A stretch of 64,000 bases of DNA from Rhodospirillaceae bacterium (GCA_019694335.1 JAIBCD010000007.1:1-64000), one strand, 5' to 3'; shown: positions 8,890 to 17,519, numbered from the stretch's first letter. Notes: generated by a model from the sequence alone, not told the origin. Numbers and translations are program-made.

Positions 8890-11586
8890 TCATGCCGAGG
8901 CCGTTCCGAGGCGCTCCGTCGTGGGCGCTTCCGCGGTCAAGGAAATTTCCGCGCCGCGGCGCATGTAGTACCACCAGGTCACGGCCATGCACGCAGCGTA
9001 GTAGGCGATGAAGGCGTACAAGGCCGCGTTCGCGCTGCCGGTCAGCGCGATGGATGTTCCGTAACTCTTGGGAATCACAAAGCCGCCATAAGCGGCGACG
9101 GCTGCAATGACACCGATCGCCGGTGTCGTCTCGCGCGCAATCGCGCGGCGATCGAGACCCTTCCCCGTGGCCGCCATCTGCGCGGCGACCGCGCGGGAAA
9201 ACACGCCCGGGATCATCTGGTAAGTCGCGGCGTTGCAAACCCCGCTGGCCACAAACAGGAGCAGGAACATGGTCAGAAACAGCGGGAAGGCGGCGTCTCC
9301 ATCGCCGGTCAGCGCGTGGATGACGCCCATCACCGAGAAGGCCATCGCCGCGAATGACGCCACGGCGAGCCGCGCACCCCCGAAGCGATCGGCGAGCCAG
9401 CCGCTCCCCGCCCGGGCGAGGGCACCCAATAACGGGCCGAGGAACGCGTAAGTCATGGGGTTGACGTGCGGGAATTGGGTCTTCGTCAGGAGCGGAAACG
9501 CAGCCGAAAAGCCGATGAAAGAGCCGAATGCGCCGGTGTAGAGACCGCAGAGAATCCAGGTATGTTTCCGCTTGAAGACGGTAAATTGTTGGGCGAGTGA
9601 CGCTCGCATTTCAGCGATGTCGTTCATCCCCACCCAGGCCGCCAGGGTTGAGGCGACGATGAAGGGCACCCACAGGAACCCGGCGTTCTGCAGCCACATC
9701 CGCCCGGTGCCCGAGATTTGCGGCGGGCCGCCCCAGCTGCCGAAAACCCCCATGGTGATGATCAGCGGAACCGCGAACTGAACGACGCTGACGCCGAGGT
9801 TCCCAAGACCGGCATTCAACGCGAGCGCATGGCCCTTGATGCGCTGGGGAAAAAACAGGCTGATATTCGCCATGCTGGAAGCGAAGTTTCCGCCGCCAAG
9901 GCCGCACAGGAGCGAGAGCGCGACCATTACGCTGTAAGGCGTTGCCGGGTTCTGCACGGCAAAGCCGATGCCGAGCGCCGGAACCAGAAGGAGCGCGGTA
10001 CTGAACACCGTCCAGGTGCGGCCGCCAAAAATCATGACGACGAAGGAGTAGACGAGCCGCAGCGTCGCCCCGGACAGGCCAGGCAGCGCTGCGAGCCAGA
10101 ACAGCTGGTCGGTCGTGTAGGCAAACCCGGCAGCCGGCAGGCTGACGACGACGGCGCTCCAGACCATCCACACGGCGAAGGCGAGCAGCAGCGCGGGAAT
10201 CGAAATCCAAAGATTGCGCTGGGCCACCCGGCGCCCTTGGCTTTCCCAGAACGCCGCGTCTTCGGGGCGCCAGACCGTCAGGGCATGCGCGGCTTCAAGA
10301 CCGGGCAGGAGCTGGCGCTTTTCCGGCTCGACGGCAATGCCGCCTTCCATCCGCAGGATCGCGGCATGCATCCAGCTCAGGTTGACGACGACAATCAGGA
10401 ACAGCAATGCGAAGCAGGCCGTCCAGATGCCGAGCAGATCATTCATCAGGCCGAACGTGATCGGGAGAACGAAACCGCCCAACCCGCCCATCAGCCCGAC
10501 CAACCCCCCGACAACACCGACATGTTGCGGGTAATAGTATGGGATGTGCTTGTAGACGGCGGCCATCCCCAAGGCCATCGCCGACCCGAGAACGATCGTC
10601 AGAAAGGCAAAGGTTGCTTCGTTGATCGAGACGGTGAAGGGAATGGGGCCGGCGATGCCGTGGACCACGAAATCGGTCGCCGGATATGACAATACGAAGG
10701 TGCACGCGACCGAAACGCCGAACGACCAGTACATGACGCTGCGGGCGCCAATCCGGTCCGAGAGCCAGCCGCCGACGGCGCGCATCAGGCTGGCGGGCAA
10801 TGTGAACAGTGTGGTGAGGATGCCCGCGGTAACGAGATCCAGCCCGTAGGCGCCGACGTAGTAGCGCGGCAGCCACAGCGAAAGCGCCACGAACCCGCCG
10901 AAAACGAAGAAGTAGTAGATGGAGAAGCGCCAGACCTGCCCGTTTGCGAGCGGTGCGAGCTGCTCGGCCAAGGATTGCGGATGCGCAGCACCCTGCCGGC
11001 GCGCTTGCGTGACGGGATCATCCTTGCTGAAGAGCATGAAGATCGCGGCGATGATCACCAACGTGAGCGCGTAGATCTGCGCGACATTGCGCCAGCCGTA
11101 AGCGATCATGAGAAAGGGCGCGCCGAAGCTGGTCAGAGCCGCGCCAAGGTTGCCAATTCCGAACAGGCCGAGCGCCATGCCCTGGCGCTCCTGCGGATAC
11201 CATTGCGAGACATAGGCGACGCCGACCGCGAACGAACCGCCGGCGATCCCCACCGCAAGCGCCGCCATCATCATGGACTCATAGCTCGTGGCAAAGGACA
11301 GCAGTTCCACGGCCACGGAGGTCGCAAGCATCAAGATCAGGAAAATTCTTCGCCCGCCGAATCTGTCCGACAGCGTGCCCAGGAGCACGCGGACAAGCGA
11401 GCCGGTCAGGATAGGGGTCGCGATAAGAAGCGAAAACTCGGTATCGGTGAGTTTGAGTTCCTTCTTGATTTCGATGCCAATGATCGAAAACAGAGTCCAA
11501 ACGGCAAAGCAGCCGACAAAGGCAAACGTGCTCAGCCCAAGCGCGCGCCACTGTTGTTGCTTGGAGATCGGCGACTGTGTTTGCAT
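8890..11586 (-). CDS. narK: Fused NarK1-NarK2-type nitrate/nitrite transporter
   Basis: This 898-aa protein is two complete major-facilitator transporters joined head to tail (about residues 1-430 and 470-898, about 24 membrane segments in all). Each half has a nitrate-signature glycine-rich segment: GIAGGSFAVGVAYVSQWYP in the first and GLGGGNFASSMANISLFFP in the second. In fused NarK proteins such as that of Paracoccus, the first half is linked to proton-coupled nitrate entry and the second to nitrate/nitrite exchange. I chose ATG at 11586 (MQTQSPISKQQQ); the open frame runs 49 codons further but across the FNR box at 11657-11670. It is the first gene of the nar operon. Confidence 0.93.
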   Translation of the reverse strand: MQTQSPISKQQQWRALGLSTFAFVGCFAVWTLFSIIGIEIKKELKLTDTEFSLLIATPILTGSLVRVLLGTLSDRFGGRRIFLILMLATSVAVELLSFATSYESMMMAALAVGIAGGSFAVGVAYVSQWYPQERQGMALGLFGIGNLGAALTSFGAPFLMIAYGWRNVAQIYALTLVIIAAIFMLFSKDDPVTQARRQGAAHPQSLAEQLAPLANGQVWRFSIYYFFVFGGFVALSLWLPRYYVGAYGLDLVTAGILTTLFTLPASLMRAVGGWLSDRIGARSVMYWSFGVSVACTFVLSYPATDFVVHGIAGPIPFTVSINEATFAFLTIVLGSAMALGMAAVYKHIPYYYPQHVGVVGGLVGLMGGLGGFVLPITFGLMNDLLGIWTACFALLFLIVVVNLSWMHAAILRMEGGIAVEPEKRQLLPGLEAAHALTVWRPEDAAFWESQGRRVAQRNLWISIPALLLAFAVWMVWSAVVVSLPAAGFAYTTDQLFWLAALPGLSGATLRLVYSFVVMIFGGRTWTVFSTALLLVPALGIGFAVQNPATPYSVMVALSLLCGLGGGNFASSMANISLFFPQRIKGHALALNAGLGNLGVSVVQFAVPLIITMGVFGSWGGPPQISGTGRMWLQNAGFLWVPFIVASTLAAWVGMNDIAEMRASLAQQFTVFKRKHTWILCGLYTGAFGSFIGFSAAFPLLTKTQFPHVNPMTYAFLGPLLGALARAGSGWLADRFGGARLAVASFAAMAFSVMGVIHALTGDGDAAFPLFLTMFLLLFVASGVCNAATYQMIPGVFSRAVAAQMAATGKGLDRRAIARETTPAIGVIAAVAAYGGFVIPKSYGTSIALTGSANAALYAFIAYYAACMAVTWWYYMRRGAEISLTAEAPTTERLGTASA

Positions 11587-11656
11587 GCGCCCCGGCCCCT
11601 TGGACGGTATCGAAGAGGATCGCCACGTGAGACTAGCCAATCCCCCTGCCAGGCAA

Positions 11657-11670
11657 TTGATCCGTATCAA
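11657..11670. promoter_or_regulatory. FNR/FixK box of the nar operon
   Basis: TTGATccgtATCAA is an exact FNR-family palindrome. Its centre is 41.5 bp from a predicted start near 11622, leaving a leader of about 36 nt before narK. No NarL/NarXL genes were seen nearby, so this box may be the main control of the operon. Confidence 0.85.
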
Positions 11671-11805
11671 CGGCCTGCCCGCCGGCCGACAGAGGCTGGA
11701 GTACCTCCCCGCGAACCGACCCGCTGGAGCCACAGATCGCGCAGGCCACCGGTATCGCAGCTTTACAGCTGAGCCGTGCCGGCCGCTCTCGTCCGCCGGT
11801 CAATG

Positions 11806-11837
11806 AAAAGCCCAGCCTTTCGCAAGGCTGGGCTTTT
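11806..11837. terminator. Bidirectional terminator between cytochrome c' and narK promoter
   Basis: Arms AAAAGCCCAGCCTT (11806-11819) and AAGGCTGGGCTTTT (11824-11837) pair perfectly around a 4-nt loop and give a T run on both strands. It ends the leftward cytochrome c' transcript and shields the nar promoter. Confidence 0.9.
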
Positions 11838-11868
11838 ATCGTAAACGCGCCTCGAATTGGCGGAGCGG

Positions 11869-12306
11869 CTATTTCTCCTGCCGATAGATGTCGTGGCATT
11901 CCTTGCAGGGCAGGGCCTGGGTCAGGATGGATGTCATCTCACCGAGGGAAGCGCCTTTTTTGGCGGTGTCTGCGAACAGCCGGGTCGCCGCGGCAAAATC
12001 GCTCATACGCTTGGAAAAGTCGGCCCACTTGGTCCAGACCTCAGGTTTTGTCTCGCCGCCCGGGATCTTGGCGTCGAAGCTCTTGGCCGAGATCTGCGCG
12101 GCCAGCGCGATCGCTTCGGCGTGCGCCGGCAGATTGTCGGCCGGTACCGCACCGGACACGATCTCCCCGATGATCGCCGTTTGTTCCTGCAGGGTTTTCA
12201 TGGCGTGCTGGCGATACTCGATAACGTCCTTATCGTCAGCCCGGGCGGCAAACGGTGCGGTGACGGCCAGTGCCGCAGCCAAAGTCGCGTAAACCGCATG
12301 ACGCAT
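11869..12306 (-). CDS. Cytochrome c' (class II, NO-binding)
   Basis: The 145-aa protein has an N-terminal signal peptide (MRHAVYATLAAALAVTAPFA, cut near ARA-DD) and a single haem site close to the C-terminus, CKECHDIYR. A haem motif at the end of a four-helix protein defines cytochrome c'. These periplasmic proteins bind NO on a five-coordinate haem and protect denitrifiers from it. An exact FNR box at 12370-12383 predicts a start about 29 nt upstream of the ATG. It faces the nsrR operon, which fits an NO-defence role. A strong terminator follows. Confidence 0.88.
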   Translation of the reverse strand: MRHAVYATLAAALAVTAPFAARADDKDVIEYRQHAMKTLQEQTAIIGEIVSGAVPADNLPAHAEAIALAAQISAKSFDAKIPGGETKPEVWTKWADFSKRMSDFAAATRLFADTAKKGASLGEMTSILTQALPCKECHDIYRQEK

Positions 12307-12369
12307 ATCGTCTTCCTTTTGTGTGGTGAATAGGGACGATTACAATGCGAAAGGTGCGAGGCGGCCTCG

Positions 12370-12383
12370 TTGATTGCGATCAA
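12370..12383. promoter_or_regulatory. FNR/FixK box for cytochrome c'
   Basis: TTGATtgcgATCAA, exact. With class II spacing, transcription to the left would start near 12335, 29 nt before the cytochrome c' ATG. Confidence 0.85.
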
Positions 12384-12477
12384 TGACAGGCAGGCTAACC
12401 CAGGGCGGCGGCCCGGGCGGCGGCGAGATCGCGGGTGTTCGCGGCCGGCGCGCAGCCATATGAAAATCCGCATGTCA

Positions 12478-12491
12478 CTGATCCAGATCAA
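12478..12491. promoter_or_regulatory. FNR/FixK-like box for nsrR
   Basis: CTGATccagATCAA, one mismatch from the consensus. The predicted rightward start is near 12526, which lies inside the NsrR-type operator at 12508-12530 and 31 nt before the nsrR ATG. Confidence 0.65.
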
Positions 12492-12507
12492 CGGGCGTGG
12501 GTGTTTG

Positions 12508-12530
12508 AACATGTAGATGAAATACATGTT
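12508..12530. promoter_or_regulatory. NsrR-type operator
   Basis: AACATGTAGAT - G - AAATACATGTT has the 11-1-11 layout of the known NsrR palindrome (ATGyATTTnAAATrCAT core). The right half fits well and the left half partly. The site covers the predicted start of nsrR, so it suits autorepression relieved by NO. Confidence 0.65.
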
Positions 12531-12556
12531 TAACGGCGACCCGGCCCTACCCTCCG

Positions 12557-13009
12557 ATGCGCTTGACGCAGTTCTCCGACTACTCCCTGCGCCTTTTGCT
12601 CTACCTAAGCCAGCACCAGGACCGCAGTGTTACGATTGCGGAGGTCGCGGACTGGTACGGGGTCTCGAAAGCCCACCTCGTCAAGGTCGCGCATCGCTTG
12701 GTGCGCCGCGGCTATATCGCTTCCACGCGTGGAAAGGGCGGCGGGCTGCGTCTTGGCAAGCCGGCCGAGGCAATCAACATCGCGGACCTCGTGCGCGATA
12801 CGGAACCGGACTTCCACACCGTGGAATGCTTCGACCGCGCGCGCGGAACGTGCCGCATCACCCAGATCTGCACGCTCAAACATGTTCTGCATGGAGCTAC
12901 CGACGCCTTCTTTAGCGTGCTCGGTCGCCATTCGCTGGCAGATATCGCCAATCCCATCATTTCCCAAGACAACATGAAAAGGAGATCTTCACATGACAAC
13001 CCTCTATGA
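12557..13009 (+). CDS. nsrR: NO-sensing Rrf2-family repressor
   Basis: The 150-aa regulator has the Rrf2 winged helix at the N-terminus (MRLTQFSDYSLRLLLYLSQH, recognition region GVSKAHLVKVAHRLVRRGYI). Three cysteines, Cys91, Cys99 and Cys105 (ECFDRARGTCRITQIC), could hold an iron-sulphur cluster; Asp8 is also present, the fourth ligand known from Streptomyces NsrR. Nitrosylation of the cluster releases DNA in this family. The 3' end overlaps the globin gene by 17 nt, so the three genes 12557-14370 form a tight operon. Identity as NsrR rather than IscR is supported by the cysteine spacing, the operator and the NO-related neighbours. Confidence 0.88.
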   Translation: MRLTQFSDYSLRLLLYLSQHQDRSVTIAEVADWYGVSKAHLVKVAHRLVRRGYIASTRGKGGGLRLGKPAEAINIADLVRDTEPDFHTVECFDRARGTCRITQICTLKHVLHGATDAFFSVLGRHSLADIANPIISQDNMKRRSSHDNPL

Positions 13010-13358
13010 CAAGTTGGGCGGCGCTGCCGCGATCGACCAGGCAGTCGACATCTTTTATCGCAAAATGCTGGCCGATGATCGCGTCAGTGGCTTCTTCGAC
13101 GACACCGACATGGATCGCCAGATTGCGAAACAGAAGGCATTCCTGACGATGGTCTTCGGCGGACCCAATAAATACACCGGCAAGGATATGCGTTCAGGGC
13201 ACGCGCATCTTGTCGCGCGCGGGCTGAATGACAAGCACGTGGATATCGTCATTGAGCACCTGGGCGGCACGCTCAAGGAACTGGGCGCGGCCGACGCCGA
13301 TATCGCCGCCGTCGCGGCGATCGCGAATGGCGCGCGCGACGACGTACTCAATCGCTAG
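12993..13358 (+). CDS. glbN: Group I truncated haemoglobin
   Basis: This 121-aa 2-on-2 globin begins MTTLYDKLGGAAAIDQAVDIFYRK, with the family's LYDKLGG start and the B-helix FYRKMLADDRVSGFF. The segment GGPNKYTGKDMRSGHAHL contains the proximal histidine. An AAGGAG site precedes the ATG, which lies inside the nsrR 3' end. Group I globins oxidise NO to nitrate with bound oxygen. Overlap with the NO repressor and the reductase gene downstream points to that job here. Confidence 0.93.
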   Translation: MTTLYDKLGGAAAIDQAVDIFYRKMLADDRVSGFFDDTDMDRQIAKQKAFLTMVFGGPNKYTGKDMRSGHAHLVARGLNDKHVDIVIEHLGGTLKELGAADADIAAVAAIANGARDDVLNR

Positions 13359-13374
13359 CTCGGAGCGCGCAGAC

Positions 13375-14370
13375 GTGACGGCACATATTTCGTTATCGGG
13401 ATCCAAGTTCGCCATCGAAGATGGGGAAACGGTATTGGAATGCCTGACGCGCAACGGGGTTCATGTGCCGCACGCCTGCTGCGCAGGGGTCTGCCAATCA
13501 TGCCTCATGCGGGCCACGGACGGAGAGATTCCCGCCGCCGCGCAGGCCGGCCTGAAACCGACCTACGTGAACCAAGGGCTGTTTCTGACCTGCCAGTGCA
13601 AACCGGTGGGGGACATGACCTTGTGTCCGGTCGGCGGCGGCGAACTCGATGTTCCGGTCCAGGTCGCGGATCGTGTCATGCTCAATCACAATGTGTTGTG
13701 TTTGCGGCTTGGGCTCGAGAAGGACTTTGTCTGCGAACCCGGACAGTACATCACACTTAAGAACCGCGCGGGCGTGGCGCGCAGCTACTCCGTGGCGAAC
13801 GATCCCGAGAGCGACGGATACATGGAGCTCCACATCCGCCTATTTCCCGGCGGTCTCATGAGCGACTTCCTGCGGACAGAAGCCGAGGTCGGCGCACAGA
13901 TGATTATTCGCGGCCCGGCCGGCAATTGTTTCTATGTTTCCGACGACGCGGGCCAGTTCCCCATTGTCCTCGCAGGTACAGGTACGGGGCTTGCGCCACT
14001 CTATGGAATCGTGCGGCGGGCGCTCGCGAAAGGCCACACGGGGCCGATCCGCCTGTTCCACGGCGCGCTGCGGGAAGCGGACCTGTACCTGGTGGAGCAG
14101 CTCAAGAGGGTTCAGGGCGTGCACGGGAACTTCAGCTATATCCCCTGTGTGTTGGAGGGTGAGGCCGGGCGCTATTATAGCTGCGGCCACATCGAGGACA
14201 TGGTCATGGCGTCACTCGCCGGAGACAAACAGGCAATTCGGCTGTTCCTGTGCGGCGCCCCCGAATTCGTCAAATCCCTGAAGCAGAAAGCGTTCCTGGC
14301 GGGCGTACGGTCCTCGCACATCCATTCCGACGCGTTCCTGCCGACCAAGAACGTCGCGACCGCGGCCTAG
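13375..14370 (+). CDS. [2Fe-2S]/FAD/NAD(P)H oxidoreductase, likely globin reductase
   Basis: I chose GTG at 13375, 17 nt after the globin stop, with GGAG upstream; the longer frame only overlaps the globin out of phase. The 331-aa protein has a plant-type ferredoxin domain (CCAGVCQSC, fourth cysteine in LTCQC) followed by a ferredoxin-reductase module with the FAD motif RSYSVAND and the nucleotide loop GTGTGLAPLYG. This is the layout of BenC-like dioxygenase reductases. With no dioxygenase here, the natural partner is the truncated haemoglobin just upstream, so the pair would act as a split flavohaemoglobin. The pairing is inferred from operon structure. Confidence 0.85.
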   Translation: MTAHISLSGSKFAIEDGETVLECLTRNGVHVPHACCAGVCQSCLMRATDGEIPAAAQAGLKPTYVNQGLFLTCQCKPVGDMTLCPVGGGELDVPVQVADRVMLNHNVLCLRLGLEKDFVCEPGQYITLKNRAGVARSYSVANDPESDGYMELHIRLFPGGLMSDFLRTEAEVGAQMIIRGPAGNCFYVSDDAGQFPIVLAGTGTGLAPLYGIVRRALAKGHTGPIRLFHGALREADLYLVEQLKRVQGVHGNFSYIPCVLEGEAGRYYSCGHIEDMVMASLAGDKQAIRLFLCGAPEFVKSLKQKAFLAGVRSSHIHSDAFLPTKNVATAA

Positions 14371-14383
14371 CCGCCACCGTCCA

Positions 14384-15205
14384 TCAGCGTGGGCCTTCGT
14401 AGTATCGCGCGAGGCTCTCAATCTCGGCGGGTGTGAGCTTCGCCGCGATCGCGCGCATGCGGCCGGCAACGTCGTTGCGCCGTTCGCCGCCGGCAAAGGC
14501 GCGTAGTTGCGCGGCCACATACGCCGGATATTGTCCCACCAAATGCGGTGCATCGACCGGGCCGCCGGATGGCGCGTCGTGGCAGGACCGGCAACCAGGC
14601 AGCGCGCGTGCCGCGTCGCCCTGGTTTATCAGCTTTAGGGTCGCATCCGATGCTTCCGGCTCTAGTCGAATATCGAACGACCGGACATTGAGGCTGCTGT
14701 AGTACGCGGCGAGGTCGGCGACCTGGGTGTCGGTCAGCGGTTGGACCAGCGGCAGCATGGCGTCGTTGATTCGGGTGCCGTTCTTGATGTCCCAAAGCTG
14801 CTTATAGAGCGCTCGCGCAGGTTGGCCGGTGATGCTGGGCATTGTCGCCGGATCGGTGCTGAGGCCATTGGGATTGTGGCACGAAGTGCAGGTATCCTTC
14901 GCGAGTTCCTCGCCCTTGCGGGCATCGCCCGCCGCCACCCGCGAGAGAACCGATGGGCTCCAGGTCACGAGGGACACGGCCCCGTCAGCCTTGGCTTCTC
15001 CGCCGCCCGGCCGCGTGGAAATACCCACGGCGCGGCAGATCGACGTGAACCAGTCCAAACCTTCTTGCTGCCCCTGAAGGACGGGGATCGCAACCAGGCT
15101 CAAACCCCAGGCGACCGCTGCGGTGGCACCGATGAAGCCCACGGCCTTGACGGCAAAACCGTCGGGCTTGGGGCTGTGAGAAAGCTTAGTTGGTTCTGTC
15201 GACAC
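14384..15205 (-). CDS. Membrane-anchored di-haem cytochrome c (c4 type)
   Basis: The 273-aa protein has one N-terminal membrane anchor (about residues 20-45, VKAVGFIGATAAVAWGLSLVAIPVL) and two class I haem domains with CTSCH and CRSCH; GQPARALYKQL and GQYPAYVAAQL are the paired repeats typical of cytochrome c4. The start overlaps the oxidase subunit I stop by 20 nt, so it belongs to that operon. It probably brings electrons from the bc1 complex to the CuA site of subunit II. It converges on the flavoreductase gene with only 13 nt between stops. Confidence 0.85.
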   Translation of the reverse strand: MSTEPTKLSHSPKPDGFAVKAVGFIGATAAVAWGLSLVAIPVLQGQQEGLDWFTSICRAVGISTRPGGGEAKADGAVSLVTWSPSVLSRVAAGDARKGEELAKDTCTSCHNPNGLSTDPATMPSITGQPARALYKQLWDIKNGTRINDAMLPLVQPLTDTQVADLAAYYSSLNVRSFDIRLEPEASDATLKLINQGDAARALPGCRSCHDAPSGGPVDAPHLVGQYPAYVAAQLRAFAGGERRNDVAGRMRAIAAKLTPAEIESLARYYEGPR

Positions 15206-16829
15206 GATGCACCACGGCGTACGGCGGTTTCACGATGAAGGACTGGGCGATCGGGAAGGCGTAAGCCGCTACCATCAACACCAGTACGAGGATATTCCAG
15301 ATACGGAAGCCATTGAGGGCGGCGGGTGTGCCGCCGGAATGCAGGGCGACCGCGAAGTTCATGGGTGGAACGGCTTCGGCGGATCGGCCCGCGCGATGGA
15401 ATGAGGCCAGGTTCCACAGGAACAAGAACGCACTGCCGACCAGCAATATGCCGCCGACGAGCGACATGGCCATCCATGGCGTCCACCATGAAATCGCCGG
15501 ATCGGTGTAATCGAATTGCGCGACCCGCCGCCACTGCCCTTTCAGACCGAGCCAATGCCAGGGCAGGCTGAGAGTCATCATGCCGACGGCCCAACTCCAC
15601 AATTGAGCCCGCTGCAAGCCGAGGGACGGCGCCATGCGGCCCGTGAGCCGCGGCCAAATCTCGTAGGAAATCGCGAAATACATGATCACCACGCTACCGC
15701 CGAAGATCATGTGGAAGTGCGCGGTCACCCAGGAGGTGTTATGCACCATGGCGTTCATGCCGTAGCTCATGTTGATCAGGCCGCCGAACCCGCCGAACCA
15801 CAACATAAAGAACGATAGTCCCGTTGCGAGGACCAACGGTTGTTTCCAGGGCAAGGCCGCCACCCAGCCCAGCAGGCCGCGGCCGCCGCGCAAGCGTCCG
15901 GCGATTTCCATGGAGGCGCATACCGTGAACACCGTGAGCAGGGTGGGCACGGCTACCAGCACCGTCAGCACCATTTGCACCGACTTGAAGCCCGTGGCGT
16001 GCTCGGGGTCCATGAATAGATGGTGCAAGCCCACCGGAAGCCCGTAGATCAGGAACGCCACGAAGCTAATCCGCGCCATCAGGTCGCTGTAAAGGCGTCC
16101 ACCCGCCAACTGTGGCGCCATGGTGTAAAAGGCAATGTAGGCGGGAATCAGCCAGAAATAGACAATGGCGTGGAGCGTCCAGGAGAACAGGGTGCGGGTC
16201 AGGCCCACGTCCACGGCCTGAGTCCAGCCGAAGGCGGCCGGGATAACGATGAAGAGAAGCTCGGCGGCCACGCCGACGGTGGTCCACAGCCAGAGCACCG
16301 CATTGGCGGTGGTCGCGAACATCGCCAGCGGAACGGCCTGGCCGGGGTTGTCGCGCTTCCAGCCCGCCATGGCCACCAGCATCAGGGCGCACCAGATCCA
16401 GGATCCGACCACGACCATGACCAGGCCGACGTAGAACCACGGGGTCGCGGTCAGCGGCGGGTAGAATGTGAATAAGACCGTAGCGCGGCCGGAGAACACC
16501 GTCGCGACGACCAGGAGTGCCCCGACGATCCCCAACGTGAAACCCGTCCAGGCAAGCCGGGGAAAGGGTAGGGGGCGGGACAGCGCGGTTTCGGCAACGA
16601 AATAGCCGAAGCCCATGATGAAGAACGTCGTGAGGACGTAGCCCATGGCCGAACCGTGCGCCGTCACCGACATGAAGTAGTTTTCAGACGAGGCCAGCGG
16701 CGCGGCAAAAGGGCTGCGAACCCACATTTGCCAGAGGCCAAGGACGATAGCGGCGCCAAAGGCGGCGAACGCGAGCCACAAATGCGCCAGGATCAGACGG
16801 CTATTCCGGAGCACAGGTCGCTCTCCCAT
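15186..16829 (-). CDS. Haem-copper oxidase subunit I, B-type (ba3-like)
   Basis: This 547-aa integral membrane protein closely follows the Thermus ba3 pattern: helix VI HAIVYFWLIPAY keeps the His-x3-Tyr pair that forms the active-site crosslink, helix VII has LHHLFMDP for CuB, and VHNTSWVTAHFHM supplies the haem histidines. It would reduce oxygen to water with proton pumping at high affinity. The retained tyrosine argues against a nitric oxide reductase of the sNOR type, the main alternative. Start choice is open: ATG at 16829, or GTG at 16814, which has GGGAG at good spacing. It overlaps subunit II and cytochrome c4 genes. Confidence 0.85.
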   Translation of the reverse strand: MGERPVLRNSRLILAHLWLAFAAFGAAIVLGLWQMWVRSPFAAPLASSENYFMSVTAHGSAMGYVLTTFFIMGFGYFVAETALSRPLPFPRLAWTGFTLGIVGALLVVATVFSGRATVLFTFYPPLTATPWFYVGLVMVVVGSWIWCALMLVAMAGWKRDNPGQAVPLAMFATTANAVLWLWTTVGVAAELLFIVIPAAFGWTQAVDVGLTRTLFSWTLHAIVYFWLIPAYIAFYTMAPQLAGGRLYSDLMARISFVAFLIYGLPVGLHHLFMDPEHATGFKSVQMVLTVLVAVPTLLTVFTVCASMEIAGRLRGGRGLLGWVAALPWKQPLVLATGLSFFMLWFGGFGGLINMSYGMNAMVHNTSWVTAHFHMIFGGSVVIMYFAISYEIWPRLTGRMAPSLGLQRAQLWSWAVGMMTLSLPWHWLGLKGQWRRVAQFDYTDPAISWWTPWMAMSLVGGILLVGSAFLFLWNLASFHRAGRSAEAVPPMNFAVALHSGGTPAALNGFRIWNILVLVLMVAAYAFPIAQSFIVKPPYAVVHRVDRTN

Positions 16830-17346
16830 TTGCATCGGGTTTGAAATCGGCCTTCGCCACGACCCTGACATGCGCCAACATCTGGCTATGCCCGAGGCCG
16901 CAGAATTCGTGGCAGGGCATCAGCATGTCGCCGGTATCCTGGAAGCGCGTGCGAACGCGGCTGACATAGCCCGGGACGACCATGGAGTTAACGTTGGTGC
17001 CTAGAATCATGACCCCGTGGATGACATCCGGGCTGGCGATGCGGAAGGTCACCGGCGTGTCCTGAGGCACGACGACGCATGCGGGTTGAAATGCGAATTG
17101 AGCTGTAACGATACGTGCCACCACCTCGCCGCCCGACTCTACCTTCGTTCCAAGATTGGCTTCGACAAATTCGCCGGCCACATGGAGCGTCGCAGGATCG
17201 ACGGTTTCCAGGCTGTTGCTGGGTGGAGTGATATGTGCGCCTAGGGATGCGTAAACGATCGCCGCCAACAGCGTGGCGCTGGCGGTGATCATGGCGGTCG
17301 CCCAGCGGCGTTCGCTCCGTGCGACCGAATGTTCGTCGATAGCCAT
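16801..17346 (-). CDS. Haem-copper oxidase subunit II with CuA site
   Basis: The 181-aa protein has one N-terminal membrane helix (ATAMITASATLLAAIVYASL) and a cupredoxin domain. The binuclear CuA ligands are complete: His in SPDVIHGVMI and CHEFCGLGHSQM. It accepts electrons from a c-type cytochrome, probably the c4 protein encoded two genes downstream. I start it at 17346 (MAIDEHSVARSERRW), two nt after the stop of the 56-aa peptide gene; the open frame continues upstream only through that gene. Confidence 0.9.
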   Translation of the reverse strand: MAIDEHSVARSERRWATAMITASATLLAAIVYASLGAHITPPSNSLETVDPATLHVAGEFVEANLGTKVESGGEVVARIVTAQFAFQPACVVVPQDTPVTFRIASPDVIHGVMILGTNVNSMVVPGYVSRVRTRFQDTGDMLMPCHEFCGLGHSQMLAHVRVVAKADFKPDANGRATCAPE

Positions 17347-17348
17347 GA

Positions 17349-17519
17349 TTAGCCCACCGGCCCCCGTGCCAGGAACACAAAGACGTAAATCAGTAGCCAA
17401 GCCGCGATCAGCAGGGCTACCGCGGTGCCGGCCAAGGCCAGGGCTCCGCTGGGGACAGCTTGTAGGGCCGGGTTTGACGAGAGATCCCCGTCCCCGGAAG
17501 AATCGACACGGTCATGCAT
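17349..17519 (-). CDS. Small single-helix oxidase peptide (subunit IIa-like)
   Basis: Reading the gap by eye gives a 56-codon frame beginning MHDRVDSSGDGDLSS, with a membrane helix TAVALLIAAWLLIYVFVFLA and a short charged end. An AGGAA site precedes the ATG and the stop is 2 nt before the subunit II start. B-type oxidases are known to carry a tiny one-helix subunit (IIa in Thermus ba3), and the gene position matches. The function is inferred from size, topology and place. Confidence 0.7.
   Translation of the reverse strand: MHDRVDSSGDGDLSSNPALQAVPSGALALAGTAVALLIAAWLLIYVFVFLARGPVG

Noticed and set aside
15186..16829. Calling subunit I a nitric oxide reductase (sNOR/eNOR)
   Set aside because: The His-x3-Tyr active-site pair is retained, which fits oxygen reduction; phylogeny would be needed to overturn this.
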